From Sphingomonas sp. Root710 (lineage in GTDB: Bacteria; Pseudomonadota; Alphaproteobacteria; Sphingomonadales; Sphingomonadaceae), in the NCBI RefSeq assembly GCF_001429065.1, contig NZ_LMIB01000012.1:310001-374000 (forward strand): a stretch of DNA of 64,000 nucleotides, read 5' to 3'. Below, in pieces: positions 24,685 through 33,166 of the stretch (within the stretch, counting starts at the first letter, position 1; every line of letters begins with the position of its first letter). Both the position numbers and the translations under genes were made by a program. The notes under the pieces were generated by a model. That model worked only from the letters and a program-made list of their open reading frames with translations. It had not been told where the DNA came from and did not search any database.

Positions 24685-25893
24685 ATGTCGGATATCGAAA
24701 ATCAGGACCTGGTGCGCGAACTCGATCCCTTCGGGTTCATGATCGGTCACAGCAGCGCGATCAAACCGCTGGGCGGCGGCGAACGCGGCCCCGATCCGCG
24801 CTATGTCTTCCACACGCCCTATATCGCCTTCCGCCCGGGCCGCGTGACCTTCACGATACATATCGACAAGCTGCAGGCGAGCTTCGGCGAGCTGCGCGTC
24901 CACATCAACGCCTTCGTCCACGGCAGCGGCCGCGACGCCATCTTCGTCACCTCTTCCCGCCTCGATCTGACCGATCGCGCGGCGGCCGAGCGCGGCATGA
25001 CCATCTCGGTCCTGGCAGTCGCCGGGGCGACCTATGCCGCCTATGGCTTCTGCCTGGAGGGAACCGACGCCCGCGCCGCCGGGATCAGGATCACCGCCGA
25101 GGAGAGCGGCGGGTCCGACGGAACGATCGCCGACGAGTTGCTGCTGCCGACGCAGTGGGGCACCAAGGCGCTGGAAACGCCCTTCCGGCTGGTCGGCGAC
25201 GAGCCGGTGCGGCTGAGCGATCCGGTGTCGCAGCCGATGACCGAGGAACAGCTGGCCGAACCCGATTTCACCCGCTGGTCGAAATTGATGCCCGCCGCCG
25301 CCGACGATGAGCGTCTCGCCTGGCAGCTCGCTTTCGCGGCCCAGGCCCTCGATCGCTACGGGATGTTGCAGCCCGGCGCGCGCGGACTGGCACTGGGACA
25401 GCGCGCCACCGCACTCGCTCCGGTCATGGCCGCACATCAATGCCACGCCATGGTCGCGACCGTCAGGGCGCAGCCTGGGGGCGCAGGCATCCATTGGGAT
25501 GCCTTGCCCTGTTTGCCGATCGATGCGGTCCCCGGCCCCGATGGCCGCCTGCACGGCATCCCGCTCTCGATCGCCGACCAGCCCGCCGACGAACGTGGCT
25601 TCGATTTCATCTGGTCACTCGGCGCGGCCAGCCGGCTGCACGTGACCGGCGACACGGCCAGTTTCCTGACCGGCGCGATGATGCTGCTGCGGCCGGGCGG
25701 CTATGCGGTACACATGTTCGATCTGGCGACAGGCGGCGACGCACCGCCCACCGCCATTCCGCGTGCCGAGGTCGAGCGAATCGCGATCATGCTCATCTCG
25801 CGCAATTTCTCGGTTGCGCAGCTCAACTTTGCGGCGGGTACCGGACTGGAAAAGCCCTTCACGCCCTTTGGCCTCATCGTCCGCAAGGGCTGA
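24685..25893 (+). CDS. Methyltransferase-like protein, degenerate relative of 20242 gene
   Basis: This 402-aa protein resembles the product of the gene at 20242 in overall order. Both have YVFHT(P/N)Y near the start of the beta-rich part, then a segment LSDPVSQPMTEEQLAEPDF comparable to LAEPLSQMCTAAQMDEPAY, and a helix ending LDRYGML/LEYYGAL. The glycine-rich SAM motif and the acidic residue that follows are eroded here (GARGLALGQRATALAPVMAA), so it may not bind SAM. The end FGLIVRKG matches FGMIVRKK. The ATG is well supported by GGGAGAGG 4-6 nt upstream. Confidence 0.65.
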   Translation: MSDIENQDLVRELDPFGFMIGHSSAIKPLGGGERGPDPRYVFHTPYIAFRPGRVTFTIHIDKLQASFGELRVHINAFVHGSGRDAIFVTSSRLDLTDRAAAERGMTISVLAVAGATYAAYGFCLEGTDARAAGIRITAEESGGSDGTIADELLLPTQWGTKALETPFRLVGDEPVRLSDPVSQPMTEEQLAEPDFTRWSKLMPAAADDERLAWQLAFAAQALDRYGMLQPGARGLALGQRATALAPVMAAHQCHAMVATVRAQPGGAGIHWDALPCLPIDAVPGPDGRLHGIPLSIADQPADERGFDFIWSLGAASRLHVTGDTASFLTGAMMLLRPGGYAVHMFDLATGGDAPPTAIPRAEVERIAIMLISRNFSVAQLNFAAGTGLEKPFTPFGLIVRKG

Positions 25894-25964
25894 TGTGGAT
25901 CAGGTCGTTTCGGGCGCAGCCAATTAGACGCTGAGGCGTTCTTCAGCTCCTGACGGGAGCCTTG

Positions 25965-27740
25965 ATGACGCAGCCACAAATCTTCGCCTTCCTCATCCTC
26001 GCGGGGATGATGCTTCTCTTCATATGGGGCCGGTTGCGCTACGACGTGGTGGCGATGATCGCCCTGCTCGCATCGATCGCGGCAGGAACAGTCTCCCCCA
26101 AAGATGCTTTCAAAGGCTTCAGCGATGACATCGTGATCATCGTCGGCAGCGCGCTGGTCGTGAGCGCGGCGGTCGGCCGCGCCGGGGTGATCGAAGGCGT
26201 TCTCGGCTGGCTCGGCAAACGCGTCACCAGCATACGTTGGCAACTGACCCTGCTTGTCGGATCGGTCACCATATTGTCGGCGCTCGTCAAGAATATCGGC
26301 GCGCTGGCGATGCTGATCCCCGCCGCGCTGAAGATGGCAAAGCGATCGAACGCCTCGCCCTCAGTATTCCTGATGCCCATGTCGTTCGGATCGCTGCTCG
26401 GCGGGCTCATCACGTTGATCGGGACCTCCCCGAACATCATCGTGTCGCGCGTGCGCGAGGAAATGACCGGCCAGCCTTTCGGGATGTTCGATTATGCTCC
26501 GGTGGGCCTCGGCCTCGCGCTGGCCGGACTTGTCTTCCTCCGCTTCGGTTACCGGCTTATACCGCGCGACCGGCGCTCGGCTTCGACGATCGACGAGGCG
26601 CTGGACATTGCCGACTACAATACCGAGGCCGAGGTGCCGCCCGGCGCGCGCGCAGCGGGTGGAACCGTGGGCGACTTCATCGCGGCCAGCGGCGGCGCGG
26701 TGGTCGTCACCGGCATGATGCGCGGAACGCGACGGCGTGCGGTCACCCTGCCCGACATGGTGATCGAGGAGGGCGACACCCTGTTCCTGCGCGGCGAACC
26801 CAATGCACTCGAAGGGGCCATAGCGAAGGGAGGACTCGAACTCGCGGGCCAGGATCGCAGTGCCGTCACCGAAACGATGGAGGAAAAGCGCGGCGTCATC
26901 GAAGCGATCGTCACGTCGAACGCTTCGCTGGTGGGCAAGGCCGCGGGACTGATCGCTCTCCACGACGTCCACGGCATCAACCTGATCGCGATCTCGCGCG
27001 CAGGGCATCGCATGACCGAGCGGCTCGGCGATACCCCGCTTGCCGCCGGCGACGTGGTCGTCGTCCAGGGGCCGCTGGATATATTGCCCGAGCGGATGCG
27101 CGAACTCGGCCTCCTGCCGCTCGCCGAACGGCCGATCCGGCTGGGCAGCATGCGCCGCGGGCTGCTGCCGGTGGCGATCCTCGCCGCGGCGATGGGGGCC
27201 ACGGCGGCGGGCCTTATCCCAGTCGCTGTGGCGTTTTTCGGCGCAGCGGCGCTGATGATACTGACCGGCTCGATCAGCCCCGCAGAGGCTTATGACAGCG
27301 TCGAATGGCCGATCCTCGTCATGCTCGGCGCGCTGATCCCGGTCAGCGAAGCGCTGCAAACCACCGGTGGCACCGACCTGATCGCCGGCTGGCTCTCGGC
27401 AACCGCGCGAACCCTGCCGATATGGGGGGCGGTGGGCCTGATCCTCGTCGCCGCCATGGCCGTCACGCCCTTCCTCAACAATGCCGCGACGGTGCTGGTG
27501 ATGGCGCCGATCGCGGCTATGTTCGCCACCGACCTCGGCTATCGGCCCGAAGCCTTCCTGATGGCGGTCGCAGTCGGCGCGGGCTGCGATTTCCTCACGC
27601 CGATCGGCCATCAGTGCAACACGCTGGTCATGGGCCCCGGCGGTTACCGCTTTTCCGACTATGCCCGGCTGGGCGCGCCGCTGTCGCTGATCGTCGTGCT
27701 GTTGGGCGTACCGTTGATCCTGGCGGTCTGGCCGGTGTGA
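25965..27740 (+). CDS. SLC13/DASS-type anion transporter with RCK_C domains
   Basis: This 591-aa inner membrane protein belongs to the divalent anion:sodium symporter group. About five membrane helices (1-200), including SALVKNIGALAMLIPAA and the LIGTSPNIIVSR motif, are followed by a cytoplasmic pair of TrkA-C/RCK_C-like domains (about 225-400). The second membrane half carries the mirrored motif PFLNNAATVLVMAPI and CDFLTPIGHQCN. Members carry sulfate, dicarboxylates or other anions, and the substrate here is not clear. ATG 25965 is preferred over the adjacent TTG, with GGGAG upstream. Confidence 0.87.
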   Translation: MTQPQIFAFLILAGMMLLFIWGRLRYDVVAMIALLASIAAGTVSPKDAFKGFSDDIVIIVGSALVVSAAVGRAGVIEGVLGWLGKRVTSIRWQLTLLVGSVTILSALVKNIGALAMLIPAALKMAKRSNASPSVFLMPMSFGSLLGGLITLIGTSPNIIVSRVREEMTGQPFGMFDYAPVGLGLALAGLVFLRFGYRLIPRDRRSASTIDEALDIADYNTEAEVPPGARAAGGTVGDFIAASGGAVVVTGMMRGTRRRAVTLPDMVIEEGDTLFLRGEPNALEGAIAKGGLELAGQDRSAVTETMEEKRGVIEAIVTSNASLVGKAAGLIALHDVHGINLIAISRAGHRMTERLGDTPLAAGDVVVVQGPLDILPERMRELGLLPLAERPIRLGSMRRGLLPVAILAAAMGATAAGLIPVAVAFFGAAALMILTGSISPAEAYDSVEWPILVMLGALIPVSEALQTTGGTDLIAGWLSATARTLPIWGAVGLILVAAMAVTPFLNNAATVLVMAPIAAMFATDLGYRPEAFLMAVAVGAGCDFLTPIGHQCNTLVMGPGGYRFSDYARLGAPLSLIVVLLGVPLILAVWPV

Positions 27741-27763
27741 GCAATCCGATCTAAGCGGGACCC

Positions 27764-28231
27764 ATGAGCCTCGAATCAGTCCGCGCCTGGCTGGCGCAGC
27801 ACGCCCCCGACATCGCGATCATCATTCAGGAAGCGAGCACCGCCACCGTCGCGGAAGCCGCCGAGACGCTGGGCGTCCTGCCCGGTCAGATCGCCAAGAC
27901 ACTGTCGGTGCGGGTTAACGAGGCGGTCATGCTGGTGGTGGCGCGCGGCGACGCGCGTCTCGACAACCGCAAGACTAAGGATGCGCTCGGCGGGCGTCCG
28001 CGCATGCTGGGCGCCGAGGAGGTCGAGACGCTGACCGGGCATCCGGTCGGCGGCGTCTGCCCGTTCGGCCTCGCGACGCCGCTGCCCGTTTATTGCGACA
28101 TGTCGCTGAAGGATTTCGGGCTGGTCTATCCGGCGGCGGGATCGCGCACGGCATCGGTTTGCCTGAGCCCCGAGCGGCTGGCCGCGATCACTGGCGCGAC
28201 CTGGGTCGATATCTGCCAGCCGCCGGCATGA
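27764..28231 (+). CDS. YbaK/EbsC-type aminoacyl-tRNA deacylase
   Basis: This 155-aa protein is a single editing domain of the YbaK/ProRS-INS family, which hydrolyses mischarged aminoacyl-tRNAs such as Cys-tRNA(Pro) or Ala-tRNA(Pro). Visible signatures are the conserved lysine in GQIAKTLSVRV, and GHPVGGVCPFG near residue 92. The end is typical of the family. The exact tRNA substrate is not evident. It follows the transporter by 23 nt, and a bidirectional terminator follows immediately. Confidence 0.88.
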   Translation: MSLESVRAWLAQHAPDIAIIIQEASTATVAEAAETLGVLPGQIAKTLSVRVNEAVMLVVARGDARLDNRKTKDALGGRPRMLGAEEVETLTGHPVGGVCPFGLATPLPVYCDMSLKDFGLVYPAAGSRTASVCLSPERLAAITGATWVDICQPPA

Positions 28232-28272
28232 AAAAGGCCGGCAGAGCCATGCTCTACCGGCCCGATGGTTTT
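28231..28272. terminator. Bidirectional Rho-independent terminator
   Basis: GGCCGGCAGAGC (28236-28247) pairs with GCTCTACCGGCC (28251-28262) at 11 of 12 positions. An A5 run precedes it, giving U5 for the minus-strand lipoprotein mRNA, and a T4 run lies downstream on the plus strand. It sits between two convergent genes. Confidence 0.75.
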
Positions 28273-28286
28273 CGAAGAGCGAAGGC

Positions 28287-28667
28287 TCAGGCCTTGCAGC
28301 TCTGCGCCGGCTTGCCGGGAGCGGCGATTTCGACCTGCGGGCCATCGCCGCTGATCGAATAGCCTTCGGCGGTGAAGGGCTTGCCCGCTTCCGGAGCGGT
28401 CAGCGTGGTCGCCTTGCCTTCCTTCTCGGTCTTGTAAGCTGCGGTGTTGTTGCTGAAGAAGTCGACGTAGACGAGGCTCGCGTCCTTGCAGCGATAGGTG
28501 CGGCTGCGCATGACCATTGGGGGCAGCTCGACCGGCGCTGCGGCGTTGATCGACGCAGCATCGGGATCATTGTCCCCCTGGGTGATGGTTTCGGGCTTAC
28601 CGCACGCGGTGAGCAGAAGAGCGGAGCCGAGAACGGCGGCGGCGATAAAGCGGGAAGGGTTGTGCAT
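28287..28667 (-). CDS. MliC-like lipoprotein
   Basis: This 126-aa lipoprotein has a type II signal sequence with the lipobox LLTAC, so Cys22 is the lipidated residue. The mature part has TYRCKDASLVYVDFFSNN, then a strand AAYKT and a closing AQSCKA. This agrees with the C-type lysozyme inhibitor (MliC) fold, with a conserved cysteine pair. Family members protect the periplasm from host or environmental lysozyme. The match is by pattern only and is moderately certain. A bidirectional terminator follows the stop. Confidence 0.7.
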   Translation of the reverse strand: MHNPSRFIAAAVLGSALLLTACGKPETITQGDNDPDAASINAAAPVELPPMVMRSRTYRCKDASLVYVDFFSNNTAAYKTEKEGKATTLTAPEAGKPFTAEGYSISGDGPQVEIAAPGKPAQSCKA

Positions 28668-28770
28668 AGCGGCGCTGTCTTTGGGGTCCTTGTGTGCACT
28701 GCGTCAAGTACAGGAACGCGATGAAGCTTGGATGAATAAAAAAATCTGCTTCGCCGGCAAATTCGCCCGC

Positions 28771-29271
28771 TTAATTCCCAAGAAATTGCCGAATTTTTAT
28801 CCAGCTGCGCAATTTTTCGGCATAGCCGAGCGTATATGCCGGGCTACTGGACGGCAGATCGACCAGCGCAAGTCCGGACCGATCGCCGAGCATCTTCCGT
28901 CCGATTCGCGCTGCGGTTGCACCATTGAAGCCGATAGCCCGCAAATTGGGAAGCGAAGCCACTAGCGTGACGAGGTCGTTCGGCCGGTGATCGCGGATGG
29001 CGCCATCGAGGCTGCCCGGTCGCACCGCGTCCGCCACGACGTCCCAAAGACCGACGCCGGCCGCGGCAAGCGCAGCAAGCCGGTCGGGATATTCCAGCGC
29101 GTTCAGATCGTCGCCCCCGATAGCCGCGCCAAGCAATCGCCAGAACTGGTTCTGCGGATGCGCATAGTAGCGCGCCGCGCGCAGCGACGCCTCCCCGGGC
29201 AGGCTGCCGAGCATCAGCAGTCGGGTTTCGGGCGTCACGATCGGCGGAAAACTGGCTTTGCGCAGGGTCAT
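28771..29271 (-). CDS. DNA-deoxyinosine glycosylase (Mug-like fold)
   Basis: This 166-aa uracil-DNA-glycosylase-superfamily enzyme has the N-terminal motif LLMLGSLPGEASLRAARYYAHPQN, given here by its key parts LGSLPGE and YYAHPQNQFW. The C-terminal LPSSSPAY loop is typical. This combination marks the hypoxanthine-DNA glycosylase family, which removes deaminated adenine in base-excision repair. The frame opens at a TTG (29280), but ATG 29271 is preferred. It diverges from cysK with 77 nt between the start codons. Confidence 0.85.
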   Translation of the reverse strand: MTLRKASFPPIVTPETRLLMLGSLPGEASLRAARYYAHPQNQFWRLLGAAIGGDDLNALEYPDRLAALAAAGVGLWDVVADAVRPGSLDGAIRDHRPNDLVTLVASLPNLRAIGFNGATAARIGRKMLGDRSGLALVDLPSSSPAYTLGYAEKLRSWIKIRQFLGN

Positions 29272-29348
29272 CCGCCACAAGCAGCACAGACCGCCGCGAA
29301 AGAGAAGCTATGTTGGCAAGGCGGATGGGGCTCGGCTAGGTAGCGCCC

Positions 29349-30347
29349 ATGGCAAATGAGAAGATTGCGCCCGACGCGCTTGCACTGATCGGCAACACGC
29401 CGCTGGTCCGCCTCAAGGGACCGAGCGAGGCGACCGGATGCGAGATCCTTGCCAAGTGCGAGTTCATGAATCCCGGCGGCTCGGTGAAGGACCGCGCCGC
29501 GCTGGCGATCATCACCGACGCCGAGGAACGCGGGCTGATCCAGCCCGGCGGCATCATCGTCGAGGGCACGGCCGGCAATACCGGCATCGGCCTGGCGCTG
29601 GTCGGCAATGCGCGCGGCTACCGGACGATCATCGTGATGACCGACACCCAGAGCCAGGAGAAGCAACAGACGTTGCGCGCCCTGGGCGCCGAACTGGTGC
29701 TGGTCGCGCCGACCGCCTATTCGAACCCGGCGCATTATGTGCACACCTCGCGCCGCATCGCCGAGGAGACGCCCGGCGCGCTCTGGGCCAACCAGTTTGA
29801 CAACACCGCCAACCGGCTTGCCCATATCCGCACCACCGCGCCCGAGATTTGGGCGCAGACGGGCGGCAAGATCGACGGCTTCACCTGCGCCGTGGGCACC
29901 GGCGGCACATTGGCCGGGGTCGGCCTCGGCCTGAAGGAGTTCAGCGAGGACGTCGTGATCGGCCTCACCGATCCGCACGGCGCGGCGCTCTATAATTATT
30001 TCGCGCATGGCGAACTGAAGGCCGAAGGCAGCAGCGTCGCCGAAGGCATCGGCCAGAGCCGGATCACCGCCAATCTCGACGGAGCGCCCGTGGACACCCA
30101 GTTCCGCGTCTCGGACGAGGCGGGGCTCGAACAGGTCTACGGCCTGCTTGAACAGGAAGGGCTGTGCGTCGGCCTGTCGTCGGGGATCAACGTCGCCGGT
30201 GCTATCGCGCTCGCCAAGGAGATGGGTCCGGGCAAGACGATCATCACGATCCTGTGCGATTCCGGCATGCGCTACCTGTCGTCGCTGTTCAACCCGGCGT
30301 GGCTCGAGGCGAAGGGGTTGCCGGTCCCCGCGCTTCTGCGGCGCTAA
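29349..30347 (+). CDS. cysK: Cysteine synthase A
   Basis: This PLP-dependent O-acetylserine sulfhydrylase makes L-cysteine from O-acetylserine and sulfide. The 332-aa protein has the PLP lysine K47 in NPGGSVKDRAA, the substrate loop GTAGNTGIGLA (about 75) and the phosphate-binding GTGGTLAG near residue 184. CysM or cystathionine beta-synthase-like enzymes are alternatives, but the motif set and length favour CysK. It stands alone and is followed by a hairpin at 30360-30377. Confidence 0.93.
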   Translation: MANEKIAPDALALIGNTPLVRLKGPSEATGCEILAKCEFMNPGGSVKDRAALAIITDAEERGLIQPGGIIVEGTAGNTGIGLALVGNARGYRTIIVMTDTQSQEKQQTLRALGAELVLVAPTAYSNPAHYVHTSRRIAEETPGALWANQFDNTANRLAHIRTTAPEIWAQTGGKIDGFTCAVGTGGTLAGVGLGLKEFSEDVVIGLTDPHGAALYNYFAHGELKAEGSSVAEGIGQSRITANLDGAPVDTQFRVSDEAGLEQVYGLLEQEGLCVGLSSGINVAGAIALAKEMGPGKTIITILCDSGMRYLSSLFNPAWLEAKGLPVPALLRR

Positions 30348-30359
30348 AGTTCGGCGGCG

Positions 30360-30377
30360 TTCCCGCACCGGCGGGAA
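30360..30377 (+). terminator. Hairpin after cysK
   Basis: The arms TTCCCGC and GCGGGAA (30360-30366 and 30371-30377) pair perfectly around ACCG, 12 nt after the cysK stop. No long T run follows, so termination would be partial or Rho-assisted. Confidence 0.4.
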
Positions 30378-30438
30378 ATTGGCGATTGACCTCGGCACGA
30401 GGCTGACGGACATTGTCCCCCATGGGGATCACCGCCTG

Positions 30439-30672
30439 ATGCAGCGCGTGCGTGTCGGCATAACCGGCCTTGCGGTCGTGTTTCTGATCGTCTTGCTGGC
30501 GGCGGCCATCGTCGGATTCCATTCCAAGGAACGGACGGGCAATGCGGCCTCGGCCAATGACGCGGCCAATGGCAGCGAGGCGCCGCCCGCCGACCCCCTT
30601 GCCGAGCTCGGCGTCGCACCGGGCGGAACCGCCGGCGACAAGGACGACTCGAAGGCCGAGTCGCCGCGCTGA
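30439..30672 (+). CDS. Small single-pass membrane protein
   Basis: This 77-aa protein has one membrane segment (VGITGLAVVFLIVLLAAAIVG, residues about 6-26, given by position). A short basic stretch and an Ala/Asn/Glu/Asp-rich tail ending in PLAELGVAPGG and KDDSKAESPR follow. The ATG has GGGGAT about 8 nt upstream. No known function was recognised. It lies between cysK and the dcw cluster and is probably anchored in the inner membrane; the positive-inside rule suggests the N-terminus is in the cytosol or the segment is an uncleaved anchor. Confidence 0.6.
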   Translation: MQRVRVGITGLAVVFLIVLLAAAIVGFHSKERTGNAASANDAANGSEAPPADPLAELGVAPGGTAGDKDDSKAESPR

Positions 30673-30768
30673 TCGCGCGCACCGGACGCTCATAACGCCT
30701 GACTGACCGGCCCGCGGCCGACCTAAGCCGCGGAAGGCGCCGCGCCGCGCCCGTCGTTTTCGACAAAC

Positions 30769-30777
30769 TTATCCACA
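30769..30777 (+). promoter_or_regulatory. DnaA box, exact consensus
   Basis: TTATCCACA is the strongest consensus DnaA site. It is about 240 bp upstream of mraZ. A second match with one mismatch is at 48153-48161 upstream of ftsZ. Whether DnaA acts here as a regulator is not known. Confidence 0.45.
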
Positions 30778-30906
30778 GGACCCTTCAGACCGGGAGCCCC
30801 GGATTCCAGCCGCGCATGGCGCGCCGCGGCATGGCGGCCCATCCCATGCGATTCCATGAATCCACAGGCTGAACCGTATGAATCCATGAAATGGTATAAA
30901 AATGCT

Positions 30907-30935
30907 TTGAAAAACCAGTCCGATCCCAGTACATC
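30907..30935 (+). promoter_or_regulatory. mraZp: Possible dcw promoter with nearby MraZ boxes
   Basis: TTGAAA (30907-30912) is spaced 17 nt from TACATC (30930-30935). Transcription would begin near 30942. Just downstream, TGGGG and TGGGA (30949-30958) resemble the TGGGN repeats that MraZ binds, though they are adjacent rather than 5 nt apart. This suggests autoregulation but is weak evidence. Confidence 0.3.
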
Positions 30936-31017
30936 CAGCATGGTGAAATGGGGTGGGAAGTATCGCTTGGCGTAAAGCACGCCTCGAACCGTCCGGGAGG
31001 ACGGTGCGGCCCCTGCG

Positions 31018-31575
31018 ATGCTTCCCTCGCTCGAACGGGGTGCGGCTGTGGCGGCGGGTGGTGCGGTCTTCAATGACGTTCATTTGAACGGCGTCGACCA
31101 GAAGGGTCGCGTTTCGCTGCCTGCTGCCTTCCGTCAGACCATCGAAATCCGCTGCGGCGGCGGCAAGGTCGCCCCGGGCCTCGAGCGGGTCCTGCGCATG
31201 GCGAAACACCCCACCCTGCCCTGCATCGAAGTGTCAGACGGCCGCCAGATCGCCGAGCATGAGGAGCAGATGGACGCGCACGCCGCGCGCATCGCCGCCG
31301 AAACCGGACGCATGCATGGCGACGTCCTCGAAGAGGAAGAGGCCAAGGCCTATCCACTGATGAAGGACGTCAATTTCGACGCAGCCGGCCGGATGATCCT
31401 GCCCGAGCGGCTGCGCATCAAGGCGAAGATCGACGGCGACGCCTTCTTCGTCGGCCGGGGCCGGCGCTTCCGCATCTGGAATCCCGAGATCCTCCGCGCC
31501 ACCGAAGGCGGCGAGACCGCCGACGTGATCGAGGAGATGGAAGACCTGCTCGCCCGGCGGAAGGAGCGCGCATGA
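31018..31575 (+). CDS. mraZ: Transcriptional regulator MraZ
   Basis: This AbrB-like regulator forms a ring and binds repeats in the dcw leader. The 185-aa protein contains two copies of the family motif: [13 protein letters not shown] (about 27-39) and [13 protein letters not shown] (about 122-134). It is longer than the roughly 150 aa typical of E. coli, mainly through a helical insert between them. The first 17 residues precede the conserved start; a GTG at 31048 is a possible alternative. It is the first gene of the division cluster, and its stop region overlaps rsmH. Confidence 0.92.
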   Translation: MLPSLERGAAVAAGGAVFNDVHLNGVDQKGRVSLPAAFRQTIEIRCGGGKVAPGLERVLRMAKHPTLPCIEVSDGRQIAEHEEQMDAHAARIAAETGRMHGDVLEEEEAKAYPLMKDVNFDAAGRMILPERLRIKAKIDGDAFFVGRGRRFRIWNPEILRATEGGETADVIEEMEDLLARRKERA

Positions 31576-32540
31576 CCGCCCCCGCGCCCCATATTCCCGT
31601 CCTCCTCGACGAGGTGATTGCCGGCCTGGATCCCAAGGCGGGCGAGACCCATGTCGACGGCACCTTCGGCGCGGGCGGCTATACGCGCGCGATCCTGCGC
31701 ACCGGCGCACGCGTGATCGCGTTCGACCGCGACCCCGATGCGATCGAGGCTGGCCGCGCCCTCGAAGCGGGGAATGACGGCGCACTCACCCTTGTCCAGG
31801 ACCGCTTTTCCCGTCTGGCCGAGGCACTGAACGAGCGTGGCGTCGATCAGGTCGACGGCGTGACGCTCGACATCGGCGTGTCGTCGATGCAGCTCGACCA
31901 GGCCGATCGCGGTTTCTCCTTTCAGGCCGACGGCCCGCTCGACATGCGGATGGAGCAGGCCGGCATGAGCGCCGCCGACTTCGTCAACGAGGCCGACGAA
32001 GCCGAGATCGCCGACGTGCTGCACGAACTGGGCGAGGAGCCCCGCGCCCGCCGCGTCGCCCGCGCGATCGTCGCCGCCCGCCCGATCAGCCGGACCGGCG
32101 AACTGGCCGATGTCGTGCGCCGCGCGCTCGGCCATCGTCCGCACGAGAAAAAGGATCCGGCAACCCGCACCTTCCAGGCGATCCGCATCCATCTCAACGC
32201 CGAACTGGACGAGCTCGAACAGGGTCTGGCCGCCGCCGAGCGGGTGCTGCGCCCCGGCGGCCGGCTCGCGGTCGTCTCCTTCCATTCGATCGAGGATCGG
32301 ATCGTAAAGCGTTTCCTGCGCGAGCGCAGCGGGGCAACCCCCGCCGGATCGCGTCACCTTCCCGATGTGCGCGGCGGGGGGCCGCGCCCCAGCTTCGACG
32401 CCGTCGCCAAACCCGTGCGCGCCAGCGAAGCCGAACTCGCCCGCAACCCCCGGTCCCGCTCCGCGACATTGCGCGTCGCCCGCAGGACCGAGGCCTCCGC
32501 CTGGGGCCTCACCGCACAAAAAGAAGGACGTCAGGGATGA
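31572..32540 (+). CDS. rsmH: 16S rRNA (cytosine(1402)-N(4))-methyltransferase
   Basis: RsmH (MraW) methylates the exocyclic N4 of C1402 in the 16S rRNA P site. It has 322 aa and shows [13 protein letters not shown] at the start, the SAM motif [14 protein letters not shown] (about 29-42), [17 protein letters not shown] and the later [17 protein letters not shown]. The ATG overlaps the mraZ stop as ATGA, so the two are probably translationally coupled. This is the standard second gene of the cluster. Confidence 0.97.
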   Translation: MTAPAPHIPVLLDEVIAGLDPKAGETHVDGTFGAGGYTRAILRTGARVIAFDRDPDAIEAGRALEAGNDGALTLVQDRFSRLAEALNERGVDQVDGVTLDIGVSSMQLDQADRGFSFQADGPLDMRMEQAGMSAADFVNEADEAEIADVLHELGEEPRARRVARAIVAARPISRTGELADVVRRALGHRPHEKKDPATRTFQAIRIHLNAELDELEQGLAAAERVLRPGGRLAVVSFHSIEDRIVKRFLRERSGATPAGSRHLPDVRGGGPRPSFDAVAKPVRASEAELARNPRSRSATLRVARRTEASAWGLTAQKEGRQG

Positions 32541-33166
32541 TCACGACCCGCTTTCGAGAGGTGGTGTGGACGGGCGGCATCTGCGCCGCCGCGCTGGCCT
32601 TCTACATGGTCTCGCAGACGGTGGCGGCGAAGCGCGCCGAACTGTCCGGGGTGGAGCGGAAGATCGTCGCGACCAACCAGGAAATACGCCAGCTGCGCAC
32701 CGAGATCGATACGCGCGGCGGGCTCGCGCAGATCGAGAAGTGGAACGCCACCGTCTATGGCCTGCAGGCACCCGGCGCGGAGCAGTTCGTCTCGAGCTCG
32801 ATCAAGCTGGTCGCGCTGGCGCAGCCGCAGCCCGGGACCTCGGCGCTGCCGCTCGATCCCGCGATCGTCGCCAGCCATGGCGCGGTCAACCAGGTCAGCC
32901 TGAACGTGATCGAGGATGGCGGTCTGGACCGCACGGCGAAGCCCACTGCCGTGGCCGCGCCACCGGCCCCCGTCGTCGCGCAGCCCGCGCTGCGCCAGGC
33001 CAACTATGTCCAGGCGAAACCATCGGCGCTGGCCCCCGCCACGCCGTCGCCGGTGCGCGAGGTTGCCCTGCGGAAGCCCGCCAGGGCGGCCGCGCTGGGC
33101 GACGACTTCCTCGCCGATCTCGGCGACGAAGGCTCGGCGAACCGCTCGCGCAAAGTGAAGCCATGA
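32537..33166 (+). CDS. ftsL: Cell division protein FtsL
   Basis: This bitopic division protein forms the FtsQLB subcomplex in the septal membrane. It starts with a short cytosolic part, one membrane segment (about 12-30) and a coiled-coil-like stretch ([20 protein letters not shown]). The Pro/Ala-rich tail makes it 209 aa long, considerably more than the roughly 120 aa of E. coli FtsL; extended tails are common in this group. Identity rests mainly on topology and position between rsmH and ftsI. It overlaps both neighbours by four bases. Confidence 0.8.
   Translation: MITTRFREVVWTGGICAAALAFYMVSQTVAAKRAELSGVERKIVATNQEIRQLRTEIDTRGGLAQIEKWNATVYGLQAPGAEQFVSSSIKLVALAQPQPGTSALPLDPAIVASHGAVNQVSLNVIEDGGLDRTAKPTAVAAPPAPVVAQPALRQANYVQAKPSALAPATPSPVREVALRKPARAAALGDDFLADLGDEGSANRSRKVKP

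Larger units (their letters stand above)
30673..31017. other. Upstream region of the dcw cluster
   Basis: No gene is credible in these 345 bases. The region contains an exact DnaA-box match (30769-30777), repeats of the type GATTCCATGAATCCA around 30849-30890, a possible promoter (30907-30935), two adjacent TGGGN motifs (30949-30958) and a GGACGGT hairpin (30988-31005) before mraZ. Confidence 0.5.

Noticed and set aside
30723-31073. A minus-strand frame of 116 codons upstream of mraZ
   Set aside because: It covers the promoter, DnaA box and leader of the dcw cluster and the mraZ start. No family resemblance was seen.
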